From: Rhizophagus irregularis
Lineage: Eukaryota; Glomeromycota; Glomeromycetes; Glomerales; Glomeraceae
Direction: 5' to 3'
DNA length: 64,000 nt
Assembly: GCF_026210795.1 (NCBI RefSeq)
Contig: NC_089435.1
Coordinates: 2,046,001 to 2,110,000, forward strand
Shown: piece after piece, positions 45,560 through 56,630 of the stretch
Layout of the letters: each line of letters begins with the position of its first letter
How positions within the stretch are numbered: the stretch's first letter is position 1
Notes under the pieces: generated by a model
What the model saw: the letters and a program-made list of their open reading frames with translations, nothing else
Told to the model about the DNA's origin: nothing
Database searches by the model: none
Translations under genes and position numbers: made by a program

Positions 45560-46229
45560 AAAAATGACACTTTAGTATGTGGCTTGGAGAAAAAATTTAA
45601 TTGGTCCAGAGAGAAATAGGTTACTAATGTTTTATTATATAATGATATTTTTTTGGTTAGCTCGAAGATCGGGATCGAAGGTTTTGTATTTATTGCAATT
45701 GATTGATGAGTTCTACTAATACTAATAAGTATTAGTTAATTAATTTAATAAAGTTAATCTTTTTTTTATCTAGGTTCAATTTTCAGTGGTGACACGGTAC
45801 CCACTCCTTTTTTTTTGAATTAAAATATATTTTCAATTTATTAATTTTTTTTAATAAAATTAATTTTTTAATAAATAATTTTTTAAACGCTTTTTTAGAT
45901 TTTTTTTTAATAATATTAAATTTTATAAATTTAAAAAATTAATTGATCGGTGGGATGATATCAGCTTGGATTACAGTTCACCCTTACAGTAATATAACGA
46001 ATTTTTATATATTGAATGAAAATCAAGAAAGCTCCAGTACTATACAATTTTTTTTTTATAAACAATAATATTTAATATAACGAATTTTAAGGTAAAATCT
46101 TTATAATTTCGAATTTATATGTTAGAACAAATTTGAAAATGACCCTCGAGATTTTGAAATTTTTAAAGTTACACAAAACATTATCACATGCGTGCAAAAA
46201 ATCACAATATTAAAACTTCATATTTTAAT
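45560..46229. other. Intergenic, no gene seen
   Basis: AT-rich, with GTGGTGACACGGTACCCACT near 45787 as the only GC-richer phrase. No frame is supported. Confidence 0.5.
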
Positions 46230-46232
46230 TAA

Positions 46233-46495
46233 GGCCGTTCCAATTTAATCTTTAGTTTAACGTCCCCCCCCCTCTATTTTTGAAAAATTCAAGGGTGATT
46301 TAAACATATATGTTTGATATGTTTAAATATGCTTAAAACACCCCCTCCTTTATTAAAATTTAATAGTACCGAGAATTTCCGATTTTACCGAAAATTTCCA
46401 AAATTTAATTTTCACGTTTGTTTAAATTATCCCCTCCCCCCCCTCAAAATTTTGGCCGGAAAGGTCGTTAAACTAATTATTAATTTGGAACGGCC
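46233..46495. mobile_element. Harbinger-like MITE (263 bp)
   Basis: Ends GGCCGTTCCAATTTAATC and, reversed, GGCCGTTCCAAATTAATAA, both reaching ...TAGTTTAACG: about 30 bp of inverted repeat. TAA stands on both sides (46230-46232 and 46496-46498), fitting the 3-bp TWA target duplication of PIF/Harbinger. Inside are C-runs (CCCCCCCCCTC) near both ends and no coding. It is non-autonomous. Confidence 0.8.
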
Positions 46496-46499
46496 TAAC

Positions 46500-47005
46500 T
46501 GGGCTTTTATGATCAAGAAGGACGTAAATTTTTTTTTTTGTCATTTCAATTTATACCAGGTATTGATTAAAAATAAAAAAAATGTATGTAGATCACGTGA
46601 TTGAAATAAAATTTCCCTCATCTTAATCTCTAGCTCACAGGATTCACTATAACGAGGGGTAAACTGTATAGAAATGGATGGGTTGATGTTTTCTTTTTAA
46701 TTATTAATTGTCTTTTAGAAAGTGAACTTAAATCTTTAATGTTTACTCATGCATCTACACTTAACTCCATAACAATTCTTTGCGATAACCTCCTTCAAAT
46801 TTTCTGACTTTTTTTCAGGGTTTTGATTGTTTATTTGTTTATTTTTTTATTTAAGCTTTGTGTACCCCATACAGTCGTACATTTTTTTATTAGTAAATTA
46901 AATGTGAAATTCATGGGACGTGTGTCACGGAATTTCATAGGATCATCTATACCATAAATTAAACTAATATTTAAATATTCCAAATGTTTACATCAATTGA
47001 TTCAA
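46500..47005. other. Intergenic, no gene seen
   Basis: AT-rich with no open frame that I can support. Confidence 0.5.
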
Positions 47006-47007
47006 AT

Positions 47008-47600
47008 TTTTATCTGAAATTTTGCAATTATCTAATATCAAATTTTTAATCTTAGAAGATCTTTCCTCGCTAGAAGAAGGATGATGATACTTTGATACTT
47101 CCAGAATTTTACTACTAGTAAATGAAGCGTATTCTATTTGATTCGATTTGATTATATATTTCCTGATATCTGTAATAAAAAATTAAAATAAATTATTTTT
47201 AATTGAGAAATTTCATCATCAACCAAATAACTTTTGCATCTTCGCCCGATATTTCTTAACCCTAACTTTGTAATTAAACTAAACGATAAAGAAAGATAAA
47301 CAATATTTGTGAGAATTATATTTGTATTTTCATCGGTGGGTTTTGGATTATTGACTCCTAAATCCATTTTACGTAGAGTTGGGATCTGTAAAATAATATT
47401 TTTGACAATTAAATCGGATGTAAGCTGGAACGCATATATAACTTTCGTAATCCTTGAAGTTTTTTTACATGGAGATTAAAGAAATTGCTCGAGTATTTAA
47501 ACCATGTGATATCGTAAGCGATGTGAGTTCCTTGCATCTATTTACCAAGTTTGCAACGCATTTGGAGAGATAATAACGCAAAAACTAGGGAAATAAATGT
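47008..47600 (-). pseudogene. Leucine-rich-repeat (F-box/LRR-like) gene remnant
   Basis: The minus strand reads LVNRCKELTSLTISHGLNTR then AISLISM (about 47560-47465), PTLRKMDLGVNNPKPTDENT and IILTNIVYLSLSFSLITKLG (47385-47260), YASFTSSKILEVSKYHHPSS (near 47110) and KIKNLILDNCKISDKNLNQL with a stop near 47005. The LxxLxISxGLN and IKNLxLDNCxISDxxLxxL patterns are typical of cysteine-containing LRRs in F-box proteins. Stops and frame shifts separate the pieces. It is not of the 29449 family. No F-box is seen. Confidence 0.5.
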
Positions 47601-48366
47601 GGTAAGTTTGGACAAAGATCGATTCGTGAGACTAGTACGTACATCCAAATAATTTTAATTTATTTAAATGATCGTTAATTTCAATTATGTTTAAGTTTTT
47701 TAACAAGTATCCACAAAATTTTGTTGAATGAAAATAAATCGGTTTTGTAAAAAAAAATTGGATTACTACTTCTTTTTCTCATTCTTCTGAAGTTCTCGAA
47801 ATGGGAGATTTACAAATTTACTCAAATTAAAGAATCTAATGGGGAGTTGAGAATAATAGGGGTTTTTCCCCCAGAAAAGTGTAATTACTACTCCAATAAG
47901 TAACCTACCCTGAAAACGATTTGGGAATAAATTTTATTAATAATACTTTTTAAAAGATATCATCTCAAAACTTGGCAATTTGCTTGGGATCGATCGACCA
48001 CAGGTAGTACAAGAAAATATGTCGTTGAACGATACATTTGCTACTGTGTCAATGTTTGACATTGTTTTGATGTATTTTATGGGTTCCTAATTGGAGCACC
48101 GGATATATTACAAATTTCGTTCATTGTACAACATTATGTGATGGTCATGTGATTTTAAAGCTGTAGGTCGGAATTATGGTGTCAAATAACCGGCGACAAG
48201 TAGGGCCGATAATAATTCTTCACATGGTCACACGATAGAGAAATTTTTATGGTGGTACTAGGGAAAATGTGTTAATTTGGCTAACTTGCAGCCTGGGTCT
48301 GTGAAATCCTATATTGTCTTTGCCAGTTCTGCGCAACCTTCATGCCTTCTTCTTCAACGTTCTGTA
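47601..48366. other. Spacer up to the Ginger-like element
   Basis: Mixed AT-rich sequence; GGGGTTTTTCCCCC near 47859 is a small palindrome. No gene is seen. It ends with the TCAG target copy 48367-48370. Confidence 0.5.
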
Positions 48367-48763
48367 TCAGTGTTGTAACTGAAATTGAAATCTAGCTGAT
48401 CTTTAAATTCAGATATATGAAATTAAAATTTGACGATCAATTAAATGAAATTGAAATGTCGATTTTATTTTAATTTCAGTTAACGTATAAAATTCGATTA
48501 ACAGATCATGTGATCCTAGGCCTCCTAATATGATTGGCCCAAAATTATCAGCCACATTTATTTATTTGTTTATTGTTTATCGTCACCACTATACATCTCT
48601 CTTTCTTGCATCTTTTCCCATATTTTTTCCATATTTTTTATGGTTTAAAAATTTATTTTTAATTAATAAAAACAGTATTTTCTTTAATAATTAATTTAGA
48701 AAAAGAAAAGTTGTTAATACTTTTCATAATAATTTTATAACAATCGCGTTTTTTCATGTAGAC

Positions 48764-49420
48764 TTCATAACGTAATCTCAGCTTTTTGGTTAAACTAAAC
48801 TAGCTTTGGAAGACTAAGTAAGGTTGTTTAACAGGTATGAAAGTAATTAGTTATAAATTTTATTAAAATAGTTTGAATATTTGTAGTACTATGTGTATTT
48901 TTGTAACTTTATAGCATAATTTTTAGTACTTTGGTTAATTAAAACAGCTAAGTAAGTTATTTATTTAGAAGGTATAGAACTACTCAAATATTAATTTTCG
49001 TCAAGGTAGTTCATTTTCAGAATTTATATGAGTATTTTTTTTGTAATAAAATTACTGTGCCGCATATAATTTTTTTATTTTATAGCGTAATTTCATCACT
49101 TTTATCGAATAAAACAGGTCTTGAGGACTAAGTAAAGTTTTCAGTAGGCAAGGATCTATTCATATATTAATTTTCAATAAAATAGCTTGCATATTTGTAA
49201 AGTTATAGGCATTTTTGTAATGTGGTTCATTTTTATTTTTTTTTTATTTTACAATGTAATTTTAGCATTTTAATTAAATAATATGTCATTAAAGACTAAA
49301 TAAATTATTCAACAAATACAATATCAATTTTCATTGAAATAACAAATTTTTGCAAAATTTATTGCTATTTTTTTTGTAATATTAAGACGCGTTTTTATAT
49401 GTAGTTTATTAAAAAATTAA
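48764..49420 (+). repeat. Left subterminal repeats of the Ginger-like element (4 units)
   Basis: Four degenerate units of about 145-175 bp start near 48764, 48908, 49081 and 49250, each with a (T)ATAGC/ACGTAATTT opening, a GACTAAGTAA phrase and an ATATTAATTTTCRTYRAAATAG phrase, ending TTTTTGTAAT. There is no coding content. They may be binding sites for the element's integrase. Confidence 0.6.
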
Positions 49421-49593
49421 ATATAAAAGTACAATAAATATGCATTTTTATTAAAATACAAAATTTTTTCTAAGGTAAATCGTATGCGTGACTGATTTTA
49501 AACCAATTATATTTGAGAGAAGTGGGTCTGTGCTTCGTATGAAATTCTGCGGTGTTGATTGTGATCACGTGATCTGTGATTATTGTACTTTTG

Positions 49594-49885
49594 CAAAATT
49601 ACAAATAAAGAAAATGAATACCATTGTAATTAATTAATTCAATAAAACTCAATGAAATGTTAATAGAAACATACGATATTATAAAAATTACAGTTAAAGA
49701 ATATTAATACACTTTACAAATAAAAAACAATTTATAAAACATTTATAAGCCATTTCGCAAAATTACAAATAAAGAAAATTGAATACTATTGTAATTAATT
49801 AACTCAATAAAACTCAATGAAATGTTAACAATATCATAAAAATTACAGATAAAGAATATTAATATATAATACAATAGATAATAAT
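49594..49885 (+). repeat. Pair of ~130-bp direct repeats
   Basis: 49594-49725 and 49756-49885 share GCAAAATTACAAATAAAGAA, TTGTAATTAATTAA, CAATAAAACTCAATGAAATG and AAAGAATATTAATA. They lie inside the Ginger-like element, left of its gene. Confidence 0.75.
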
Positions 49886-49899
49886 TTATAAATTATGAC

Positions 49900-50254
49900 A
49901 AATAAAAATTCGGTCTTAATGAAAATCTTTCTATCGCATTGATACACCAATCTTAGATAAACAAGCAGTATACATGTTAGATTGATTAGATTTTGCTCTA
50001 AAAAAGAGATGAAATTTTCTATATATTGGTAAAATAATAACGAGAGAGTAGGAAGGAAATTGTATAATCGTAAAAACTAAAATTCTTAATTTGCTTCTGT
50101 ACAATTCATATAATTTTATGCAATTTTGTGCAATTCCACTATTTCTTTTTGCTAACCTTTCAACAAACAATATCAAGGCGTATTAAGTAAAAATTTTGTT
50201 GGTTTTTGTTGGATTTTTACATAAATTTTTGAAGCCCTATATAAACACTATTTC
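49900..50254. other. Upstream region of the integrase gene
   Basis: A minus-strand open frame (50176-49931, 81 codons) is unrecognised. A likely 5' leader intron follows: GTGAGTAAAC at about 50319 to TTTATAATAG at about 50393, spliced just before AAATCAAC-ATG. Confidence 0.4.
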
Positions 50255-50401
50255 TTGTTATCAATCGTCCTTTCCAAATTATTTGATACTGTATGCAATT
50301 TTAAGCACTGTATTTGTAAAGTGAGTAAACATATTAGTACTAGTATATATTTTATTTTTTTCATGGTTATACTTATCTGTTTATTTATAATAGAAATCAA
50401 C

Positions 50402-53190
50402 ATGTCACAAGAATATACTTTACAAACTTCTGCAATTATTAGTAACCAAGAGAGTATCTGGGAGCAAAAAATCATTTCTAAGTCTGACTTTAAGGTAATG
50501 GTTCAAGAATATACTGAATCACTTAATGAAAAATTTAGAGATAAGGCATTTATCGATGAGGAAACTTACAAGGATATTGTCAAGTTGTTATCAGAAAATA
50601 ATAAAACATTACATGATCCAAATTGGCGTAATTGGGCAAGAAATAATTTTGTTCTAGAAATTGTTGGAACTAATAATATTGTGCACAAAATTCCAAGCAA
50701 GCGAGCTAAAGAAGCTATAGAAAAAAAGCAAGCTGGAACTATTACATTACCAGTATTAATTAAGGAAAGAATGTGGAATGAATTCTGTAATGCACATGTT
50801 CAGCTTGGACATGGTGGTGTTAGCAATACATATGCAAAATTAAAAAGTAAATGGAGTAATGTAAAACAGGATCTTGTAGTTAAGTTTATATCTAAATGTA
50901 TAACTTGTTCATTACGCAAAAATTCCATGACATCTGAAATTGAGGGAAAACCTATTATTGCAAAAAGTTTTTTATCGAGAGTACAAGTAATTATAATTTA
51001 TTTTCATTCATTCAATTTGTTTTTATATTGTTATACTAGTATATATTTTAATATAAATTTACTTTTAATAGATTGATTTAATAGATTTTAAGACCCGAAA
51101 TGATAATGAGTTTAAATATATTCTACATATACGTGATCATTTCTCAAGATATTCCTGGGCAAAACCAATTACTTCAAAAAGTGCATCTGAGGTTGCTGGG
51201 TGTTTATTTGAAATCTTCACAGAAATAGGCCCACCTACAATATTGCAATCTGATAATGGTAAAGAATTTACCGCTGAAGTAATTTTAAATCTTATGTCAT
51301 TATGGCCAAGTGTTAAGATCATAAATGGACGTCCACGACACCCACAGTCACAAGGAAGTGTTGAAAGAGGAAATGGAATTTTGACAAGAAAATTAGGTGC
51401 ACTAATGGAACAAAATCAATCTATTGAATGGGTAATAGCATTAAAATTAACATTGTGGGGTATGAATAATTCGGTTTGTAGAGCTACTGGAAAAACTCCG
51501 TACGAATTAGTATATGGACAAAAACCAAAAAATAATTTGGTTTGGCTTGATACATTATTTGAACAAAATAATAATGTATTAGACGAAGATAATATTTTAA
51601 GTGATATTGAAATTGAACAAGAAATGAATAATTTGAATGATATTGATGATGATGTTCAGGTTTATCTATTTTTTAATTAAAAGTAAAGTTCATTTATCTA
51701 AATTTTTTATATATTAATATATAATATATATAAATAATTAATAGGCAGATGAAGAATTTGAAAATTTATCACTTACACCAATTACTAAGAATGTGGTAGC
51801 TTTTAACTCCAATGCTCCTAAAAAATCTAAATATAAAAATAATGTACTATAATATTCTTATTTATCATTTATATTATTTACTTTAATATATACTAATTAT
51901 ATTAATTTTTCAATAGCAAATTGATACCCCATTTAAATTAAAAACTAAAAATTACCCTGTAAGTATAAATATTTAAATTTATATATTGAATTACTATATG
52001 ATATATTTTTTATTTTATAACTTTTAAATATAGCAAACGCCTGTTAGAAAAAATAAAGGAAAAGTAAGAGAAATAAGCAGTGACTTAGATAATAATTGTG
52101 AAGAAGTTATAAATATTGAAGAAAATTTAGATGAAGTTTCGGATATCAATGAAGAAAAGAATGTAGATAATGAAAGTATGAGTGATAATGAAATTATTAC
52201 AATAGGAATTAACCGCGTAAGTAAAATAAATAAATCAGCAAACTGCAAACATTTAAAATAATTAAATTATTAATATTTTTATATTTATTATTTAGCCACA
52301 ACCAAAGCCAACCATTATTAAAAATCCTACTCCTATAAGTGATGACACATTTTATTATCGTGAAGGTCAAGTTAATGAAGTTTCATGGGAAGAAATAAAT
52401 GAAACATATTTGGGATTGTTTGGATACTCCGAACAACTAAATCCACTTACTACAAAAAAAGAAATACTTGCGGCTTTAAAGGATATTACTTTATTGAGAA
52501 AAAATCCAAATATGTATCCAACTGATGCTTTAAATGTTTGGGAATATAAGCTTTCCAATTGGCTGAAACTTTATGATGATGAACAGGTAATTATATAATA
52601 TTTTATAATGCATATAATAAAAACTTTTATTTTATAATATTAACTTATATGCATAATAGGCTGGACCTTCAAATACAGAATTAACTTCACATGATTATGT
52701 ACGTAAACATGCAGAAGAAAATCTTAAAACATATACCGCCAATATGAAAGAATTAATACTATCAACAGCTAAAATTGTTAAATATAAAATTGGAGATTTA
52801 GTAAAAGTAAAAATTCCTAAAGAAGACAAGCATAAAATTGATAGGACCCATTTGCCTTGTAAAATTCTTTCTTTAACTGGAAATGATAAATATAAGTTAG
52901 GATGTCAATTTGGTGTACTTGATGTTAGTTACTCTGTTAGAAATTTGGAACCTTTAAAAGCACATATTTCTGGATTAGAAGATATACCACGGAGAAAAAT
53001 TTCTCTTAGAGAAGCTGCAAGATTGCAGTCTGCTTTACATGAAGAGGTAACAACAACTATTACAGAAAATCTTGAAATAACTTGTAAATGCCCTAAAACA
53101 ACTTGCAGTACAATGCATTGTCCATGTAAAAAAGAAAAAAAGAAGTGTAATACAAGTTGTCATCCAGAAAAAGAATGTTCTAACTTGTAA
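50402..53190 (+). CDS. Ginger-like transposon integrase, 7 exons (772 aa)
   Basis: The coding sequence is join(50402..50986, 51072..51659, 51745..51843, 51917..51958, 52034..52216, 52296..52586, 52660..53190). All six introns are GT-AG, 73-85 nt and phase 0, and the sum is 773 codons with stop. The HHCC zinc domain has HVQLGH (His132, 137) and CITC (Cys166, 169). The rve integrase core has IDLID (Asp197 or 200), QSDNGKEF (Asp256), and RHPQSQGSVERGNG (Glu293), i.e. a D-36-E spacing. An acidic linker follows, then an SH3-like tail (KYKIGDLVKVKIPKED, about 640-695) and a cysteine cluster (CKCPKTTC, CPCKKEKKKCNTSC, about 737-770) resembling a CXC/tesmin motif. It should bind the 95-bp ends and integrate the element. 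The start ATG follows a probable leader intron. Relatives are often annotated as KRAB-A-domain-protein-2-like. Confidence 0.88.
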
Positions 53191-53634
53191 TTAATTTTAA
53201 CACTTTGACATTTTTTATTCTGATAATATTATTTTAAAATAGAATTTATGATTTAATAAGTGTATTTTTAAGTGTATTTTTAAACTGAAAAAATATTAAT
53301 AAATCATGCAATACAAAACTTTTTACTCTGATCAAACTTTTATTATATATATTAAATAAATTCTTCTTTTATATTTAGTTTTATTTATTTAAAATAAGAA
53401 TATCTGAATACCAAATGGCTTATATGACTGGTCATTTGAAATTCCAATGACAAATAATAAGCAACTTGTCATTTGAGTCATTTAGTATTATTTCAAGTCA
53501 TTTGCCAGACACTGAACATTCAAGATATTTGGCTAATAAAATACTACCAAAATAATTTTTATTTAGCTATGTAAAAAAGTACTTATAACTTACATTTTTA
53601 GAGTAGTCACTATTACCTAACATTATAATGAAAT

Positions 53635-54470
53635 TAAAATTTTAACTGAATTTGAAATTCAGTTACGCTAATTTCAGTCAGCACCGTAACTGAGATTAAA
53701 ATTTTAACTGAATTTGAAATTCAGTTACTATAATTTCAGTCAGCACCATAACTGAAATCAAAATTTTAACTGAATTTGAAATTCAGTTACGCTAATTTCA
53801 GTCAGCACCGTAACTGAGATTAAAATTTTAACTGAATTTGAAATTCAGTTACGCTAATTTCAGTCAGCACCGTAACTGAGATTAAAATTTTAACTGAATT
53901 TGAAATTCAGTTACTATAATTTCAGTCAGCACCATAACTGAAATCAAAATTTTAACTGAATTTGAAATTCAGTTACGCTAATTTCAGTCAGCACCGTAAC
54001 TGAGATTAAAATTTTAACTGAATTTGAAATTCAGTTACGCTAATTTCAGTCAGCACCGTAACTGAGATTAAAATTTTAACTGAATTTGAAATTCAGTTAC
54101 TATAATTTCAGTCAGCACCATAACTGAAATCAAAATTTTAACTGAATTTGAAATTCAGTTACGCTAATTTCAGTCAGCACCGTAACTGAGATTAAAATTT
54201 TAACTGAATTTGAAATTCAGTTACGCTAATTTCAGTCAGCACCGTAACTGAGATTAAAATTTTAACTGAATTTGAAATTCAGTTACGCTAATTTCAGTCA
54301 GCACCGTAACTGAGATTAAAATTTTAACTGAATTTGAAATTCAGTTACGCTAATTTCAGTCAGCACCGTAACTGAGATTAAAATTTTAACTGAATTTGAA
54401 ATTCAGTTACGCTAATTTCAGTCAGCACCGTAACTGAATTAAAATTAACTGAATTTGAAATTCAGTTAAA
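53635..54470 (+). repeat. Higher-order satellite, 62-bp unit, ~13 copies
   Basis: Each unit has TAACTGAATTTGAAATTCAG then TTA, a 23-bp perfect palindrome, followed by CGCTAATTTCAGTCAGCACC. Two versions alternate: A (ACGCTAATT...CACCGTAACTGAGATT) and B (ACTATAATT...CACCATAACTGAAATC). The order is A B, A A B, A A B, then five A, so a 186-bp trimer has been amplified. There are no spacers, so it is not CRISPR-like. The TAACTGAAATT/AATTCAGTTA phrases also occur in the element's terminal repeats. Confidence 0.92.
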
Positions 54471-54907
54471 TTTTAATTTCAATTACAATATTATCTGAAA
54501 CTAAAATTTTCTGAACTTCAAATTAAATGTTTGGATACACAACAGATAACCAATCAACTATGTCTATATTGATTTTAATTTCAGATAAATTTTAATTTCA
54601 GATACAAACCCTTTAATTGAAATTAAAATTCAGATATCTGAAATCGAAATTTCAATTTCATTTAATTGATCGTCAAATTTTAATTTCATATATCTGAATT
54701 TAAAGATCAGCTAGATTTCAATTTCAGTTACAACATCAGCATTATAGCGTAATATCAGCATGTGTGCATTCCTTCTATGCTCAGCTATTTGGTTCTGTTG
54801 GTTTGCTGATTTACCAGCTGCTAAATTTCGAAATAGGGAGTATTCGACTTATTATGTAATAAAAGGCTGTTCATTTCTGATCGTTCGGATTTTTTATTAG
54901 ATTTTGA

Positions 54908-55102
54908 GTTACAGCTGTTTTCATAAGACCTGGGACAAACTAAATTTTTGAACCCGACTGCCGATCCGGTATTTTTAGCTGGACACGTGATCCTGATTTG
55001 ATAGTTTGATTTGTAAAATAAATAACAACTGAACCGGATCGGTGGGTCGGCGGTCGGGTTCAAAATTTATTTTGTCCCAGGTCTTATGAAATCAGCTGTA
55101 AC
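54908..55102. mobile_element. Inverted-repeat MITE (~195 bp)
   Basis: GTTACAGCTGTTTTCATAAG, ACCTGGGACAAACTAAATTT and GAACCCGACTGCCGATCCGG (54908-54968) mirror the right arm 55038-55102, whose reverse complement reads GTTACAGCTGATTTCATAAG, ACCTGGGACAAAATAAATTT, GAACCCGACCGCCGACCCAC. The arms are ~60-65 bp with few changes, and the whole can fold into one hairpin. I could not fix a target duplication. There is no coding. Confidence 0.75.
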
Positions 55103-55742
55103 TTGTTCAGCAAATCCGATTCTTGCGAACTAGATTTTTTATTTTTGGACCGCAATTTAAAAATAAGAAAATCATTGATTATTATTAAATTTTGTGCGCT
55201 TGATTTCTTCACGTCTTCGATATTAACTGTAATATTTCATGAAATCTCAAAATCGTTTCGAACATTAAATTTTACTGTACGTCATATGTTAACTTTGTGC
55301 GCGTAATAAAATATTTAACTGTATATGAATTATGAAAAAAAAATAAATAAATCTTCATTTGTCTGCTGCGGTCGTTTTTTATAAATAGAGTAGGACAATT
55401 CTTGTCATATGATTTGATCGACAATAACACTACGAAAGCATTTTTTAAATAATATCTCTAAATTTGAAACGATTGATTATGCACATACACATAGAATTTC
55501 TAAAATTTTGAAACGATCTAACCTAAGATAGTAATTTTTTTCTTGTTTCACAAAAAATAAAATGATGTTTTTCGTCGTACAGTAATTTTTTGAACGTACT
55601 TTTTTTGATATAAATTTCTCATATTTTCCCTTTTTTTATCTACCATACTCCAAAAAATTCATCAAAAATAAAAAAAAAATAAAAATATCCACAAATTATT
55701 TTCACAAATATTTAATTATAATTTAAAAATTTATTTGGAAAA
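55103..55742. other. Spacer and likely promoter of the N/Q-rich gene
   Basis: No gene. A 67-codon frame (55103-55306) is compositional. TTTGATATAAATTTC near 55606 could be a TATA element for the gene at 55743. Confidence 0.4.
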
Positions 55743-56282
55743 ATGAATTCAAATAATCCAACTTCTCAAGATTATTCTGATTTACCAACGTATCAAGCTG
55801 ATAATATCTCCACGCTTTTTCACAATAATAATAATAACAATGACCAACACACTTCCATTAACAACGTAGAAATGTCTAATACCATCATTATTAATACTTT
55901 GCCCGCACTTCAAAACGATACATTTGAATTTTACTTTCCTTTACCAAACAGTGCACGTATTTATTACGTTACATATACCGAATTACATCCATTAGAAAAT
56001 GCACGACTCTTGAATAACAGCATTAATTTATCTCGTATTCCTGACCATCAGCTTCCACATCATTATAATCTTCAATCTTTGATTCGACAACAAATTCAGC
56101 AACAAGGCCAACAACCAGTTTATCAACAAAATAATGTTCAGCAACAATTTTTTGATACTACAATTCAACCTACTTCTCAAGTATATTCAGATAATAATAA
56201 CGCTTACAATGCAGCTTCAAATTCAGTAAACGGAACTATTTCTGATAATATTCAAGATACAGAATTTCAGAATTCTTACTAA
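55743..56282 (+). CDS. Asn/Gln-rich protein, uncharacterised (179 aa)
   Basis: An intronless ATG-to-TAA frame with clear coding composition. N-terminal Ser/Asn/Thr-rich part (residues 1-55, with a HNNNNNND run); a compact middle with aromatic and charged residues (FEFYFPLPNSARIYYVTYTE, LHPLENARLLNNSINLSRIP, about 60-105); and a C-terminal Gln/Asn tail (RQQIQQQGQQPVYQQNNVQQ, from about 117). There is no signal peptide or membrane segment. N/Q-rich tails with a short folded centre occur in fungal transcription regulators and RNA-binding factors, but I see no DNA-binding motif and name no function. Poly(A)-type AATAAAAC lies at 56592. It is the one gene here not in a visible local family. Confidence 0.7.
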   Translation: MNSNNPTSQDYSDLPTYQADNISTLFHNNNNNNDQHTSINNVEMSNTIIINTLPALQNDTFEFYFPLPNSARIYYVTYTELHPLENARLLNNSINLSRIPDHQLPHHYNLQSLIRQQIQQQGQQPVYQQNNVQQQFFDTTIQPTSQVYSDNNNAYNAASNSVNGTISDNIQDTEFQNSY

Positions 56283-56630
56283 GGAAATTCGATTAATATA
56301 TTTTAAGGTGAAATAAGTATTTTTTTTTATTCTTGAATTTTACTTTACTCATTTTTAAGTTCGACTAAGTTAAGTTATTAAATAAGCTAATATTGTTCTT
56401 AAAATATAAGACTCTCCTGTTATTTTTTTTGGGGGAAATTTTTTTTTTTGTTCAGGAAAATGAATCAAAATGTTTAAAGCTATAATTCTTTTTTTATTTA
56501 TTTATTTATTTATTTTGATCAAATTTATTTACTTGTTATCTATTATATTTTACTATTTATATGTATTTTGCGTTAACATTTAAATTGAAATAATAAAACT
56601 TTGTTTTTTAATAAAAAAAATTACGTATTG
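56283..56630. other. 3' flank of the N/Q-rich gene
   Basis: T-rich and AT-rich, with an (ATTT)n run near 56500. AATAAAACTTTG at 56592 could be the polyadenylation signal. Confidence 0.5.

Larger units (their letters stand above)
48371..54735 (+). mobile_element. Complete Ginger-like DNA transposon (6365 bp)
   Basis: Terminal inverted repeats 48371-48465 and 54641-54735 are 95 bp with one mismatch (base 88, G/T). The ends are TGTTG...CAACA, fitting the TGTNR...YNACA ends described for Ginger elements, and TCAG flanks both sides (48367-48370, 54736-54739), a 4-bp duplication as in that superfamily. It holds one intact 7-exon integrase gene, degenerate subterminal repeats on the left and a 62-bp satellite on the right. 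Near-identical ends and an undamaged gene suggest a recent arrival. Integrases of this type are related to those of LTR retrotransposons, but there is no reverse transcriptase here. Confidence 0.88.

Noticed and set aside
49931-50176. 81-codon minus-strand ORF inside the Ginger-like element
   Set aside because: No recognisable domain; it lies in the leader region of the integrase gene and could be chance, so not called as a second gene.
50255-50401. Upstream extension of the integrase frame with a hydrophobic stretch (YFIFFMVILICLFI)
   Set aside because: The stretch reads through a GTGAGT...TAATAG leader intron; it looks like translated intron rather than a membrane anchor.
53635-54470. Possible CRISPR-like array
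   Set aside because: Units are contiguous with no variable spacers, and the organism is eukaryotic; it is a satellite.
55103-55306. 67-codon ORF after the hairpin MITE
   Set aside because: No domain, and starts at the edge of the MITE; composition like the spacer.
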